A DNA stretch of 12,541 nucleotides from Halanaerobiaceae bacterium (GTDB lineage: Bacteria > Bacillota > Halanaerobiia > Halanaerobiales > DTU029), in contig JAAYLO010000207.1 in NCBI GenBank assembly GCA_012521855.1, forward strand, positions 1 to 12,541, given 5' to 3'. Both the position numbers and the translations under genes were made by a program. This document shows positions 6,532-12,541 of this stretch, in pieces; the first letter of the stretch is position 1, and the number at the start of each line of letters is the position of its first letter. Below the pieces are notes generated by a model. The model did not search any database, was not told where the DNA came from, and saw only the letters and a list, made by a program, of their open reading frames with translations.

Positions 6532-6596
6532 TTGCTAGCCCCAATCTTTTTATGCCTTCTTAAATTGTATCTTCATCAGTATCTCCCCTGATTTTT

Positions 6597-6629
6597 AAAA
6601 AAACACCCCTGCATCCTGCAAGGGCGTTT
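6597..6629 (-). terminator. Intrinsic terminator of the ilv-leu operon
   Basis: The transcript can fold CGCCCTTGCA (6617-6626) onto TGCAGGGGTG (6604-6613) with two G-U pairs and a 3-nt loop. AAA/UUU pairs extend the stem at its base, and a run of U residues ends it (6597-6603). It begins 26 bp after the leuB stop codon. It marks the end of the branched-chain operon and separates it from the aminotransferase gene. Confidence 0.9.
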
Positions 6630-6655
6630 AGAGAACTATTTGTATTTACATTTAC

Positions 6656-7705
6656 TTATAGTGATTTAAGAATCTCGACAATACTATCGCCTGCTTCAGA
6701 TGTACTTAAATCCCCACCCATATCCTTTGTCAGCATATTATTATCAAGTGCATGTTTTACTGCCTGATCAACCTTTTCATCGAATTCACTATAGCCCAGA
6801 TATTCAAGAATCATACCTGCAGACATAATAGCTGCCAGAGGGTTAGCGATATTCTTTCCTGCAATATCAGGAGCAGAGCCATGAACGGGTTCAAACATTG
6901 ATACAGTCTCAGGATTGATATTTCCAGATGCGGCCAGACCCATACCGCCCTGTATTTCAGCTCCCAGATCAGTAATAATATCACCAAAAAGGTTACAGGT
7001 AACAATGACATCAAATATCTCCGGTTCCCTGACCATCTTCATGGTAATTGCATCTACCAGATAATGATCTGTTTTTACCTCCGGATATTGCCCCGCCATT
7101 TCCTTAAAGGCCCTCTGCCAGAGATCATGGGCATAAGTGAGGACATTACATTTATCACAGAGGGTCAGCTTTCCGCCTGTCTTTTTTGCATATTCAAAGG
7201 CGTATTTTATAATCCGGTCAACACCTTTACGGGTAGAGATCATTTCCTGTGTTGCAACCTCATCAGCTGTACCCTTTTTCAAGAATCCTCCCAGACCTGC
7301 ATAAAGGCCTTCCGTATTTTCCCTGACAACTACAAAATTGATATCTTCAACACCCTTATTTTTGAGCGGGGTAAATCTTTCATTGTACAATTTTATTGGC
7401 CTGAGGTTAACATACTGGTCAAAATAAAACCGCAGGTTCAATAAAATGCCTCTCTCCAGTATACCTGGCTGGACGGCCGGATCTCCCACAGCACCAAGAT
7501 AAATCACATCAAAGGTCTCCAGTTTCTTCAGCTCAGATTCCAGTATTAACTCACCTGTCCTTAAATATCTGTCTGCACCAAAATCAAATTCCTCAAAGGA
7601 GACAGAGAGGCCTTTTTTACCGTTAAAAAACTCCAGAACCTTTATACCTTCCCTCAAAACCTCTTTTCCTATTCCATCACCTGGAATTAAAGCTATTCTG
7701 GCCAT
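6656..7705 (-). CDS. leuB: 3-isopropylmalate dehydrogenase
   Basis: Oxidises and decarboxylates 3-isopropylmalate to 2-ketoisocaproate with NAD, the last leucine-specific step before transamination. The 349 residues carry the family's features: LIPGDGIGKEV at the N-terminus, substrate arginines Arg92, Arg102 and Arg128, catalytic Tyr135 in ENTEGLYAG and Lys185, metal-binding Asp218, Asp242 and Asp246 in GDIITDLGAE, and HGSAPDIAGK (275-284) for the nucleotide, whose Asp280 fits NAD use. The ERGILLNLR segment ahead of the arginines resembles actinobacterial LeuB and tartrate dehydrogenase rather than the E. coli or Bacillus form. The leu context favours isopropylmalate. Its ATG directly follows the leuD stop codon. 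AAGGAGG lies 11 nt upstream inside leuD. A strong terminator follows. Confidence 0.94.
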   Translation of the reverse strand: MARIALIPGDGIGKEVLREGIKVLEFFNGKKGLSVSFEEFDFGADRYLRTGELILESELKKLETFDVIYLGAVGDPAVQPGILERGILLNLRFYFDQYVNLRPIKLYNERFTPLKNKGVEDINFVVVRENTEGLYAGLGGFLKKGTADEVATQEMISTRKGVDRIIKYAFEYAKKTGGKLTLCDKCNVLTYAHDLWQRAFKEMAGQYPEVKTDHYLVDAITMKMVREPEIFDVIVTCNLFGDIITDLGAEIQGGMGLAASGNINPETVSMFEPVHGSAPDIAGKNIANPLAAIMSAGMILEYLGYSEFDEKVDQAVKHALDNNMLTKDMGGDLSTSEAGDSIVEILKSL

Positions 7706-8200
7706 TTATCCGAGAACCTCCTTTTTGACCTTTTCTATCAGGCCTCCTGCTTTTATCAGCTCCTGCATATATTCAGGAAATGGATCTGCCTGATATGTTT
7801 TACCAGTTCCAAGATCTTTGATAATCCCTGTATCCAGATCAATCTCTATCTCAGAACCAGCCTCAATATTTTCTGCTGCTTCCTCTGAGACCAGTATTGG
7901 TAAACCGATATTGATGGAATTACGGTAAAATATCCTGGCAAAACTCTTTGCAATAACACAGGAGATTCCGGCTGTCTTAATTGCCAGAGGTGCATGTTCC
8001 CTGGAGCTGCCTGAGCCAAAATTTCTTCCGCCTATTATTATATCTCCATCCTTTACCTTTTTTGCGAAATCCTTATCTATATCTTCCATACAGTGTCTGG
8101 CAAGTTCTGCCGGGTCAGAACTGTTTAGATAGCGGGCAGGTATAATGACATCTGTATCAACATTATCACCATATTTGAAGACTTTTCCCTGTAATCTCAT
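7706..8200 (-). CDS. leuD: 3-isopropylmalate dehydratase, small subunit
   Basis: Pairs with LeuC to isomerise 2-isopropylmalate to 3-isopropylmalate; this subunit supplies the swivelling domain that contacts substrate. At 164 residues it is the short form typical of archaea, Thermotogae and clostridia, not the roughly 200-residue form of E. coli. Signatures are NVDTDVIIPARYL (13-25), GRNFGSGSSREHAP (58-71) and SFARIFYRNSINIG (86-99). The ATG overlaps the leuC stop codon by one base (TAATG), with GAGGAGG 7 nt upstream, so LeuC and LeuD are probably made in equal amounts by coupled translation. Short-form LeuCD pairs are close relatives of homoaconitase and citraconate-handling enzymes, so some substrate breadth is possible. 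Confidence 0.95.
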   Translation of the reverse strand: MRLQGKVFKYGDNVDTDVIIPARYLNSSDPAELARHCMEDIDKDFAKKVKDGDIIIGGRNFGSGSSREHAPLAIKTAGISCVIAKSFARIFYRNSINIGLPILVSEEAAENIEAGSEIEIDLDTGIIKDLGTGKTYQADPFPEYMQELIKAGGLIEKVKKEVLG

Positions 8201-9468
8201 TATAAAACCTCCTCTGGATGAGCAATATATCCTTTAATGGCATAAGCTGCTGCTACAGCAGGGCTGGCCAGGTATACTTCACTCTCAGGATGGCCCATTC
8301 TGCCCACAAAATTTCTATTGGTGGTAGAAATTGCTCTCTCTCCCTTTGCCAGAATGCCCATATGGCCGCCAAGACATGGACCGCAGGTAGGAGTACTTAC
8401 TACTGCACCGGCATCTATAAATATCTCTGCCAGTCCTTCCTGTACAGCCTGTTTATATATTGCCTGTGTGCCGGGTATAATGATACACCTGACATCCCGA
8501 TGTACTTTTTTACCCTTGAGTATCCGGGCGGCTATCCGTAAATCCTCTATCCTGCCATTCGTACAGGAACCAATTACAGCCTGATCAACCTTGATATGGC
8601 CGGCTTCACTTACAGGCCGCGTATTCTCCGGCAGATGGGGAAAAGCAACCTGCGGCTCTATCTTGCTGACATCATATTCGATAACCTGTGCATACTCAGC
8701 ATCCGGGTCACTATTATAAGGTGTATAATCCCGGACAGCCCTGTCCTTCAAATATTCTCTTGTCTTTTCATCACAGGCTATAAGACCGCATTTCCCGCCT
8801 GCTTCAATGGCCATGTTGGACATGGTCATCCTGCCGTCCATGGAAAGATTCTCAATCACCTCACCGGTGAACTCCATGGCCTTATACAGGGCACCATCAA
8901 CACCAATATCACCAATTGTATACAGGATTAAATCCTTTCCGCCTACCCAGGGATTTAGTTTGCCGGAATAAACAAATTTTATTGTTTCTGGAACCCTGAA
9001 CCAGAGCCTGCCTGTTGCCATAGCTGCGGCAATATCAGTACTTCCCACACCTGTGGCCAGGGCATTCAAAGCACCATAAGAACAGGTATGAGAATCAGCA
9101 CCTACTATTATTTCACCTGGCAGGGCCAGACCCTTTTCCGGTAAAAGGCAATGTTCTATACCCATCTGCCCGATTTCAAAATAATAAGTAATATTATATT
9201 TCCAGGCAAACTCTCTAACCATTTTTGCATGTTCAGCAGATTTAATATCTTTGTTTGGAGTAAAATGATCAGGAACTAAAGCTATCCGGTCTTTGTCAAA
9301 AACCCTGTCTATTCCTATTTTTTCAAATTCCTTTATAGCCACAGGGGCTGTAACATCATTACCCAGGACCATATCGACTCTGGCATTAACTATCTGTCCG
9401 GGTTTTACCGTATCATAATCTGTATGGGCTGCAATTATCTTTTCCACCATTGTCATTCCCATAATCAT
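8200..9468 (-). CDS. leuC: 3-isopropylmalate dehydratase, large subunit
   Basis: The [4Fe-4S] catalytic subunit of isopropylmalate isomerase, an aconitase-family enzyme. The three cluster ligands are visible: Cys302 in IGSCTNGR, and Cys362 and Cys365 in TPTCGPCLGGHMG. GADSHTCS (123-130) and NRNFVGRMGH (from 384) are also conserved active-site segments. The length of 422 residues marks the short, HacA-like form that partners with a short LeuD. The N-terminus reads MIMGMTMVEK. Homologues often begin MGMT, and the GGTGG-like ribosome binding site at 9470-9475 fits an ATG at 9462 (7 nt) better than the first ATG at 9468. The true start may therefore be two codons in. It follows leuA after 32 bp. 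Confidence 0.94.
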   Translation of the reverse strand: MIMGMTMVEKIIAAHTDYDTVKPGQIVNARVDMVLGNDVTAPVAIKEFEKIGIDRVFDKDRIALVPDHFTPNKDIKSAEHAKMVREFAWKYNITYYFEIGQMGIEHCLLPEKGLALPGEIIVGADSHTCSYGALNALATGVGSTDIAAAMATGRLWFRVPETIKFVYSGKLNPWVGGKDLILYTIGDIGVDGALYKAMEFTGEVIENLSMDGRMTMSNMAIEAGGKCGLIACDEKTREYLKDRAVRDYTPYNSDPDAEYAQVIEYDVSKIEPQVAFPHLPENTRPVSEAGHIKVDQAVIGSCTNGRIEDLRIAARILKGKKVHRDVRCIIIPGTQAIYKQAVQEGLAEIFIDAGAVVSTPTCGPCLGGHMGILAKGERAISTTNRNFVGRMGHPESEVYLASPAVAAAYAIKGYIAHPEEVL

Positions 9469-9500
9469 ACCACCCTTTCTCTGTTTGACCTTATAAACTT

Positions 9501-11021
9501 TCAGTTATTTCTTTTTACAGCCATATATTTATTAATGGCCTCAATATATGCCAGAGCACTGGCATAGGTAATATCTGTCTGTGCAGAATGGCCGATATAG
9601 GTTCTTCCGTCAATCTCCAGTTTAATTGTAACTTCACCCAGGGCATCAGTTCCACCGGTAATGGCATTGATCTTAAAGGAAACCAGTTTGATATTTTCAA
9701 CCTGGATTACACTATTTAAAGCTTTAATAATGGCGTCAATGGGACCGTCTCCGCTGCAGGCTGTCGCTTCCAGAACCTTCTCTTCTTTTTTGAGGACTAT
9801 TGTAGCATTAGGCAAAATTGTATTTCCGGTATTAACGGATACATACTCCAGTTCATAGATGCTCTCTGCAGAATAGATTTCATTATTTATTAAGGCTTCT
9901 ACATCTTCTGTACTGAGATTTTTCTTCCTGTCAGCCAGATCCTTAAATTTGTTGAAGATATCCTCAAAGGTATTATCATCAAGCTCATATCCCAGGTTAT
10001 TAACGAATTCACGGAAGGCGTGGCGTCCCGAATGTTTACCCAGTACCAGTATATTTCTTTCCAGGCCTATACTCTTTGCATCCATTATCTCATATGTGGT
10101 CCGTTCCTTTATAACCCCGTCCTGATGAATACCGGACTCATGTGCAAAGGCGTTTTTCCCTACAATAGCCTTATTGGCCTGTACCTGCATACCGGTCAGT
10201 TTTGAAACCATTTTACTCAGGCGCATAATCTGGGTTGTATCCTGAACTACTTCAAAATTATAGTAATCTTTTCTGGTCCGCAAAGTCATAATGAATTCTT
10301 CCAGAGCTGTATTACCTGCTCTTTCACCAATCCCGTTGACTGCTACCTCCACCTGTCTGGCACCATTTTCAACGGCAGCAAGACTATTTGCCACAGCCAG
10401 GCCCAGGTCATTGTGGCAATGGACACTGATCTCCGCTTTATGAATATTCGGCACCCGTTCCCTGATACTTTTTATTAGTTTTCCAAATTCTGCAGGGACT
10501 GCATATCCGACTGTATCAGGAATATTTATGACCTTTGCCCCTGCATCAATAACCGCTTCAAAAAGGCGGCAAAGAAATTCTATTTCACTGCGGGAGGCAT
10601 CTTCTGCAGAAAACTCCACATTAGAAGTATATCTCACTGCATACTTAACTGCCTCTACGGCCTTTTCCAGTACCTGTTCTTCATCCATCCTCAGTTTGTA
10701 CTTCATATGGATGGGTGATGAAGCTATAAAGACATGGATACGGGGATTCTCCCCTTTTTGCAATGCCTCCCAGGCCCTGTCAATATCATTAAAATTGCAT
10801 CTGGCCAGACCTGCTATTTCCACATCTCTGATATTTTCTGCAATTGTCTTTACTGCGTTAAAATCACCTTTTGAGGCAATGGGAAAACCTGCCTCAATGA
10901 CATCAACCTTCAAGCGGGCTAATTGCTGGGCAATAGCCAGCTTTTCATCTGTTGTCAGACTTACCCCTGGAGACTGTTCTCCATCCCGTAATGTAGTATC
11001 AAATATTTTTACACTTTCCAT
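9501..11021 (-). CDS. leuA: 2-isopropylmalate synthase
   Basis: Condenses acetyl-CoA with 2-ketoisovalerate, the committed step of leucine synthesis. The 506-residue length and layout match bacterial LeuA. A catalytic TIM barrel (about 1-270) holds DTTLRDGEQSPG (8-19; Arg12, Asp13), the metal ligands His201 and His203 in HCHNDLG, and Asn237 in GERAGNTALEE. A linker region follows with HESGIHQDG (294-302) and LGKHSGRHAF. The C-terminal leucine-binding regulatory domain (about 390-500) has ITGGTDALGEV and GHSAQTDITYASALAYIEA, so feedback inhibition by leucine is expected. GFPIASKGDF and the leu neighbours argue against citramalate or homocitrate synthase. The start ATG has GAGGGGG 6 nt upstream, which overlaps the ilvC stop codon, 11 bp from that gene. 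Confidence 0.96.
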   Translation of the reverse strand: MESVKIFDTTLRDGEQSPGVSLTTDEKLAIAQQLARLKVDVIEAGFPIASKGDFNAVKTIAENIRDVEIAGLARCNFNDIDRAWEALQKGENPRIHVFIASSPIHMKYKLRMDEEQVLEKAVEAVKYAVRYTSNVEFSAEDASRSEIEFLCRLFEAVIDAGAKVINIPDTVGYAVPAEFGKLIKSIRERVPNIHKAEISVHCHNDLGLAVANSLAAVENGARQVEVAVNGIGERAGNTALEEFIMTLRTRKDYYNFEVVQDTTQIMRLSKMVSKLTGMQVQANKAIVGKNAFAHESGIHQDGVIKERTTYEIMDAKSIGLERNILVLGKHSGRHAFREFVNNLGYELDDNTFEDIFNKFKDLADRKKNLSTEDVEALINNEIYSAESIYELEYVSVNTGNTILPNATIVLKKEEKVLEATACSGDGPIDAIIKALNSVIQVENIKLVSFKINAITGGTDALGEVTIKLEIDGRTYIGHSAQTDITYASALAYIEAINKYMAVKRNN

Positions 11022-11032
11022 CTGATACCCCC

Positions 11033-12025
11033 TCAGGATTTAATCCAGGACATCATACTTCTCAATTTGCTGCCAACTTTCTCCAATAGAGATTCCTCAT
11101 CTTTCCGGGTAAGGGCATTGAAAACGGGTCTGTTAGCAGCATTCTCCAATATCCACTCCCTGGCAAATCTGCCTGATTGAATATCCTTCAAAACATTCGC
11201 CATCTCTTTTTTGACATCTTCATTAATTATCCTCGGCCCGACAGTAAGATCACCGTATTGAGCAGTATCACTGATAGAATATCTCATATTGCTGAGACCG
11301 CCTTCATAAAGAAGATCAACGATCAGTTTAAGTTCATGGAAACATTCAAAATACGCAATCTCCGGCTGGTAACCGGCCTCAACCAGTGTTTCAAATCCTG
11401 CCTTAATGAGGGAAGTAACACCCCCGCAAAGTACTGCCTGTTCCCCAAACAGATCTGTCTCTGTTTCTTCTTTAAAGGTAGTTTCAATTACTCCTGCTCT
11501 TGTAGCTCCAATACCTTTCGCATAAGCCAGGCCGATTTCCCTGGCACGTCCGGTATAATCCTGTTCAATGGCCAGTAATCCCGGAACACCCTTCCCTTCC
11601 AGATAAGTACGTCTTACTAAATGGCCGGGACCTTTTGGCGCAACCATAAAGACATCAATGTATTCCGGTGGTACAATCTGGCCGAAATGAATATTAAAAC
11701 CATGTGAAAAGACTAAAGCATTGCCTTCTTCCATATTCGGCTCTATATCTCTGGCATATACCCTTGCCTGTACTTCATCAGGAATTAATAACTGTATAAT
11801 ATCTGCCTTTTTAGCGGCCTCTGCTGTTGAATATACTTCAAATCCGTCTTTTTCAGCAATTTCAGCACTCTTACTGCCTTCTTTCAGGCCTATAATAACA
11901 TTAAGACCACTATCCTTTAGATTTTGTGCCTGGGCATGTCCCTGGCTGCCATAACCAATAACTGCTATAACCTTATCTTTTAAGACCTCCAGATTAGCAT
12001 CCTGATCATAATACATCTTTACCAT
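11033..12025 (-). CDS. ilvC: Ketol-acid reductoisomerase, class I
   Basis: Converts 2-acetolactate and 2-aceto-2-hydroxybutyrate to the dihydroxy acids of valine and isoleucine synthesis by a Mg-dependent alkyl shift and NAD(P)H reduction. The 330-residue length is that of the short class I enzyme. An N-terminal Rossmann domain has GYGSQGHAQAQN (24-35), SHGFNIHFG with His108, and KGPGHLVR with Lys131. The C-terminal knotted domain has Asp191 and Glu195 in DLFGEQAVLCGG, Glu227 and Glu231 in ECFHELKLIVDL, and Ser252. The cofactor loop GLKEGSKS keeps the serines usual in NADPH-using enzymes, but has Lys-Glu where Arg-Pro or similar is common. AAGGAG lies 9 nt before the ATG. The gene is 46 bp after ilvN, with no terminator between. 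Confidence 0.96.
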   Translation of the reverse strand: MVKMYYDQDANLEVLKDKVIAVIGYGSQGHAQAQNLKDSGLNVIIGLKEGSKSAEIAEKDGFEVYSTAEAAKKADIIQLLIPDEVQARVYARDIEPNMEEGNALVFSHGFNIHFGQIVPPEYIDVFMVAPKGPGHLVRRTYLEGKGVPGLLAIEQDYTGRAREIGLAYAKGIGATRAGVIETTFKEETETDLFGEQAVLCGGVTSLIKAGFETLVEAGYQPEIAYFECFHELKLIVDLLYEGGLSNMRYSISDTAQYGDLTVGPRIINEDVKKEMANVLKDIQSGRFAREWILENAANRPVFNALTRKDEESLLEKVGSKLRSMMSWIKS

Positions 12026-12071
12026 TAAAATCCTCTCCTTATATATTTATTATAATTTATAAGTTTAAAGC

Positions 12072-12541
12072 TCAGCTTATTACTCCCCTGTTCAGGGCAA
12101 CAATACCTGTTCTCACAATATCCTCAATCCCAAAATCCTTCAATAATTCAATTAAAGCCTCTATTTTACTTACAGTCCCGGTAGCCTCAATCATCAAACT
12201 ATCTGTTGATATATCAACAATTTTACCCCGGAATGTATTGACAATCTGAATTATCTCAGAACGGGTCTCTCTGGTAGATTTTACCCTGATCAGGGCCAGA
12301 TCCCGATCCACTATATTCTTTCTGTCAAGTTCATCAATTTTGATTACCTCAATTAGTTTATTCAGTTGTTTTACCACCTGATCCAGGACACGGCTGTCAC
12401 CATTAACCTCAATTGTCATTCTGGAAAACTCAGGATTTTCGGTCTCTCCGACACTCAGGCTGTTAATATTGAAATTTCGGCGGCTGAATAAACCCGTAAT
12501 GCGGCTTAAAACCCCGGGACGGTTTGCAACTGTAACTGACA
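12072..12541 (-). CDS. ilvN: Acetolactate synthase small (regulatory) subunit, partial
   Basis: Regulatory partner of the thiamine-diphosphate enzyme IlvB, conferring valine feedback inhibition and full activity. The frame is open to the right edge; 155 residues are visible and only about 5-10 N-terminal residues should be missing. An ACT domain opens it with VANRPGVLSRITGLFSRR, followed by NINSLSVGETENPEFSRMTI, both hallmark IlvN segments. The C-terminal half (about from visible residue 80, ALIRVKSTRETRSEI) is the second regulatory domain. An internal ATG at 12419 exists, but conserved ACT residues lie upstream of it, so it is not the start. The large-subunit gene ilvB is expected just beyond the edge. 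Confidence 0.95.
   Translation of the reverse strand, partial: SVTVANRPGVLSRITGLFSRRNFNINSLSVGETENPEFSRMTIEVNGDSRVLDQVVKQLNKLIEVIKIDELDRKNIVDRDLALIRVKSTRETRSEIIQIVNTFRGKIVDISTDSLMIEATGTVSKIEALIELLKDFGIEDIVRTGIVALNRGVIS

Noticed and set aside
6550..6576. An eight-codon minus-strand ORF (MKIQFKKA) with a GGGGAG ribosome binding site, just after the leuB terminator
   Set aside because: It is very short, has no identifiable promoter after the terminator and lacks a regulatory-codon run of a leader peptide. Chance in this region cannot be excluded.
5246..9468. A lysine (2-aminoadipate) pathway reading of the LysN-like aminotransferase plus HacA-like LeuCD and LeuB
   Set aside because: The synthase gene is a clear 2-isopropylmalate synthase with a leucine regulatory domain, the operon starts with ilv genes, and no lysX/lysW-type genes are present.
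9501..11021. Citramalate or homocitrate synthase instead of leuA
   Set aside because: The barrel motifs, the 506-residue length and the operon with leuC, leuD and leuB fit isopropylmalate synthase best.
12049..12054. TATAAT hexamer between ilvN and ilvC as an internal promoter
   Set aside because: No -35 box lies at 16-18 bp, and a transcript starting there would begin at or inside the ribosome binding site.
1..12541. CRISPR arrays, insertion sequences, tRNA or rRNA genes, prophage or defence genes
   Set aside because: No repeat-spacer pattern, transposase, tRNA-like fold or terminal inverted repeats were seen. The window is almost fully accounted for by biosynthetic genes and their control elements.

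Overview
The window is a densely packed stretch of amino-acid biosynthesis genes from an AT-rich bacterium. All ten genes lie on the minus strand and are read from right to left. A SAM-I (S-box) riboswitch, sigma-A-type promoters, strong AGGAGG-type ribosome binding sites and a ferredoxin-dependent homocysteine pathway together suggest a low-GC Gram-positive anaerobe (Clostridia or Halanaerobiia-like). This placement is an inference, and no rRNA or other marker gene is present to confirm it.

Right part (12541 to about 6597): the end of a branched-chain amino acid operon, in the order ilvN (its first few codons lie beyond the right edge), ilvC, leuA, leuC, leuD, leuB. The genes are tightly spaced: 46, 11 and 32 bp for the first three gaps, then a one-base TAATG overlap (leuC/leuD) and a directly abutting TAA-ATG (leuD/leuB). 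Together they cover the regulation of acetolactate synthase, the second step of valine/isoleucine synthesis, and all leucine-specific steps up to 2-ketoisocaproate. A clear intrinsic terminator 26 bp after leuB closes the unit. The operon's promoter and leader lie outside the window.

Middle (5246-6442): a stand-alone PLP-dependent class I/II aminotransferase of the LysN/MocR-like type. It sits between the leucine terminator and the next promoter and could supply the final transamination of branched-chain or other keto acids.

Left part (about 5185 to 150): the most interesting unit. A near-consensus promoter drives a SAM-I riboswitch with its own terminator and antiterminator. Behind it are four genes: a DUF39/COG1900 protein (L-aspartate-semialdehyde sulfurtransferase), a NIL-domain two-cluster ferredoxin, a UPF0280/COG2122 ApbE-like protein, and a cobalamin-dependent MetH that lacks the AdoMet reactivation domain. 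The first three are homologues of the set known from Methanosarcina and some anaerobic bacteria that converts aspartate semialdehyde plus reduced sulfur directly to homocysteine. MetH then methylates homocysteine. The operon therefore reads as a self-contained aspartate-semialdehyde-to-methionine module shut off by SAM, with no acyl-homoserine or transsulfuration gene in it.

Left edge (1-149): a further minus-strand promoter whose -35 box overlaps a perfect 12-bp LacI/CcpA-type palindrome. A ribosome binding site follows for a gene starting at or just past the window edge. An 11-base C homopolymer lies between metH and this promoter.
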